Position numbers and translations under genes: made by a program
Notes under the pieces: generated by a model
Seen by the model: the letters and a program-made list of their open reading frames with translations, nothing else
The model's database searches: none
What the model was told of the DNA's origin: nothing
Shown here: in pieces, positions 61,812-64,000 of the stretch
Layout of the letters: each line of letters begins with the position of its first letter
Numbering within the stretch: the first letter of the stretch is position 1
From: Agrypnia vestita
Taxonomy: Eukaryota > Arthropoda > Insecta > Trichoptera > Phryganeidae
Assembly (NCBI GenBank): GCA_016648135.1
Contig: JADDOH010002055.1
Span: 62,001-126,000 of the forward strand
Direction: 5' to 3'
Length of the DNA stretch: 64,000 bases

Positions 61812-62814
61812 GTAAGGCTCTTCCAATTGTTCTTTACAACAGATATATACATTATAAGGAACATACATTCACACGGTGTCACGAGTTCGTACTAATCACT
61901 CGTACTTGTCGAAAACCTAGTTATTTCCAATTTATGAGAAGAATCCCAGAAAGTTAATTATAATTTTTTTCGTGTTAATTTAGCTTGTTATTAAAAATTA
62001 CATTTATTTAAATTACGTATATTCACTAAACTAATCTTAAAAATTGCGGTCCGTTAATCCTGTCATTAAAGCCGGGAAAAGTCTTTAAATGAACATATCG
62101 CTATAGTGGACGTCAATATGATTATGCATTTATTGAACTTACGTTCAAATAATAATGTTATTAACGTTTACAATACGACTTTGTATCCCCATTTATCTAT
62201 TGATTACTAAATACTAAACACTGTGCATATGTATCCGTTATCTTAATCTTATAAAAATGAATTTCATTAAGGTACCGAACTATTTGCTAATTACATAATT
62301 ATTATTGCTAATTACAGTTGCCATGTTCAAATGAATATGAACTGAAATAAAATGAACATGAACAAATTAAACTCCAACAGTGGAGCTAAACTCCATTTTT
62401 GTAGTTCTTCTCTTCATTATCATTATATAAAAAATGGCAACCAGGACGTGAGAATTTGTTTGTACAATGTAAAAGCGGCGAATACATAAATATAAAAGAA
62501 AATCCTTATTTTCACGTACTGCAGCATGCAACATGCATGTATGTTGTGCATTCTTGTGTATTGTGGACCGTAGTAATAAGGACTCGTAGGATGTTTAAAA
62601 AAGTTGTTTAGTTTCAGCGTTGCGCTGTGAATACTGTTCTTCCTTTGTACATACTTGAGCTGCGACTGCCGAAAGCTCATTTACAGCGCTCGCCGCCACC
62701 TCGTGCCGGCTTATTATAATTATCACAACGATTATTTTTCTCCCTCAAAACAAACCGAAAAATTCTAGGAGACTGCGGTTTACGTTATTAATTACTATTA
62801 ACTTTATTTCTCTT

Positions 62815-62856
62815 GAAATAGTTTTTGAATTACAGCAGTAATTCAAAAACTATTTC
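62815..62856. repeat. Perfect palindrome, 19-bp arms
   Basis: Arm GAAATAGTTTTTGAATTAC (62815-62833), loop AGCA, exact complement 62838-62856. Confidence 0.9.
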
Positions 62857-63206
62857 AATTTTCATGTTTATTATTTCAAAATTTGGCACCGTTATAGATA
62901 AAACAAAGCTTTAAATTTAATTAATTAAAAAATCTTATATAAAAATATGTCATTTTTGCGATTAACCGTGTTCACTCAAATTTTTCGATCACTGTGTGCG
63001 CGAAAAATCTGGGTGCAATTTTAAGGTCAAATTCTATAGTTTATGCACTCGAGCAAAATTTTAGAAAAACATTGTCTTCTTAATATAAGAAGACTTATTT
63101 TAGTTTGGATATGTACAAAGTACTTAACTAATTAGGATTTTTTGTTCAAATTTGGGCACTCTATATTTTTTTTGGGTACCTACTAAACAATGTTGACAGT
63201 CTAGAG

Positions 63207-63300
63207 CAGCAATACTCAACCTGCGGCCCGCCAGGCTTTTTGAATATTTTGAAATACGCGCGAACAAAAAGACAAACTCCTGTCATTTTAAAACTGGTAA
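63207..63300 (+). mobile_element. hAT-type terminal sequence, possible left end
   Basis: CAGCAATACTCAACCTGCGG followed by CCCGCCAGGC resembles the CAG-G-TTCTCAACCTGCGGCCC left ends of hAT/Charlie-type elements. The right end is not in the window, so the extent is unknown. Confidence 0.4.
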
Positions 63301-64000
63301 TTTCTACTATTTAAGAACGAATTTGTTATTTCAACCATAGATAATTTCTACGCGAGAGTGTAAGTTTTGCGTTTGTTGTGTAATTTTTTGGTCATTTTTT
63401 AGTGATCCTCGTATTCCACATTCATCAATTTCTATCAATAAAATCTCGTGTCCCAGTGTGTCGAATGCTTTTTTGAAATCTATAAATATTATTCCAACTT
63501 ATTTTATGATTCAAATAATTGACGTCTATGCAACTCTGGACGTTTTTTCTTTTTATAATTTTGTCCCCCCTTATTTTTAATTTTTAATTTAATTTAATTT
63601 AATTTGTTAGAATCCGTATTCATAAATCATATTTTCGTATGCGTTTATTAATCTCTTGTTTCTGTTAAGACGGTAAACAAAAATAAATGCTTGGATATAG
63701 GTACGTTAGTTTAGAGTTTTATTTTTTCATTATTATATTTTGAGTAGGTATACAGATATGATGAAAATAAATTTAATGTATGAAAATATCCTGTTGTTAA
63801 TGTTTGAGCTGACACTGGGTGGTATGATGATAAGCAATAACTATTATTATTATTCCGTTATAGTTAAAAAATATATTTGTTTATTAATTAAGTGGCGCCC
63901 CCCTAATCATGAATCAAACGGGTTTTAACCAATACTGTTTTTCCCTGTATGAGTTTTTTCGTCATAAATTATGATCTTGCGGTCCGCGTAACATAGCAAA

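Larger units (their letters stand above)
61812..64000 (+). other. TMEM132 intron, open to window end
   Basis: Starts with consensus donor gtaagg. Contains the 19-bp palindrome, a possible hAT end and a TTTAA microsatellite at about 63575-63606. No further exon recognised. Confidence 0.6.

Noticed and set aside
61463..61895. Alternative frames on both strands over the last TMEM132 exon
   Set aside because: Shadows of a CpG-rich exon; only the frame joined through phase-matched splice sites carries family motifs.

Overview
The window is eukaryotic nuclear DNA, AT-rich and dominated by transposable-element debris. GT-AG introns, tRNA-derived SINEs, RTE-like LINE fragments, Penelope-like elements and many TIR elements point to an insect. 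A lepidopteran is my best guess, from the repeat style and the TMEM132 sequence; this is inference. There are no bacterial features, operons or CRISPR arrays.

Only one host protein-coding gene is convincingly visible: four plus-strand exons of a TMEM132-family membrane protein (38990-39639, 39916-40100, 51924-52064, 61559-61811). Their phases join cleanly into 409 codons covering much of the extracellular N-terminal half. The signal-peptide exon lies upstream (not found) and the C-terminal exons lie beyond the window. The exons are GC-rich islands in AT-rich introns of 276 bp, 11.8 kb and 9.5 kb. The first 39 kb may be upstream intron or intergenic DNA; the sequence does not decide.

Layout. 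0.8-1.5 kb: inverted pair of Penelope-type ends. 4.2-4.7 kb: solo LTR. 5.5-6.0 kb: MITE and LINE tail. 13.3-13.8 kb: fold-back TA-flanked MITE. 14.8-15.7 kb: local duplications. 18.6-20.2 kb: 67-bp minisatellite grown out of a LINE reverse-transcriptase tail, plus an inverted second copy. 21.4 kb: GC-rich MITE. 24.1-24.8 kb: broken hAT/ZBED-type transposase. 25.1-26.8 kb: large inverted array of one repeat module. 26.8-28.45 kb: complete non-autonomous hAT with perfect 8-bp target duplication. 30.8-31.8 kb: TTAA-type TIR element. 35-38 kb: Penelope ends, 33-bp minisatellite, SINE, second solo LTR, LINE tail. Intron 2 holds a deleted Tc1/mariner-like element (40.6-41.5 kb), a long hairpin (44.0 kb) and a SINE. 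Intron 3 holds a 136-bp hairpin-bearing repeat, a tRNA-Arg(ACG)-like sequence, SINE and Penelope tails, an 84-bp minisatellite (58.1-59.7 kb) and a Penelope element with RT, GIY-YIG and a near-consensus hammerhead ribozyme (59.7-61.05 kb).

The most notable signals are three Penelope-tail types that keep a hammerhead-like fold with different self-complementary stem-III hexamers, and the origin of a minisatellite from LINE coding sequence. Everything here comes from reading by eye; no searches or folding programs were run.
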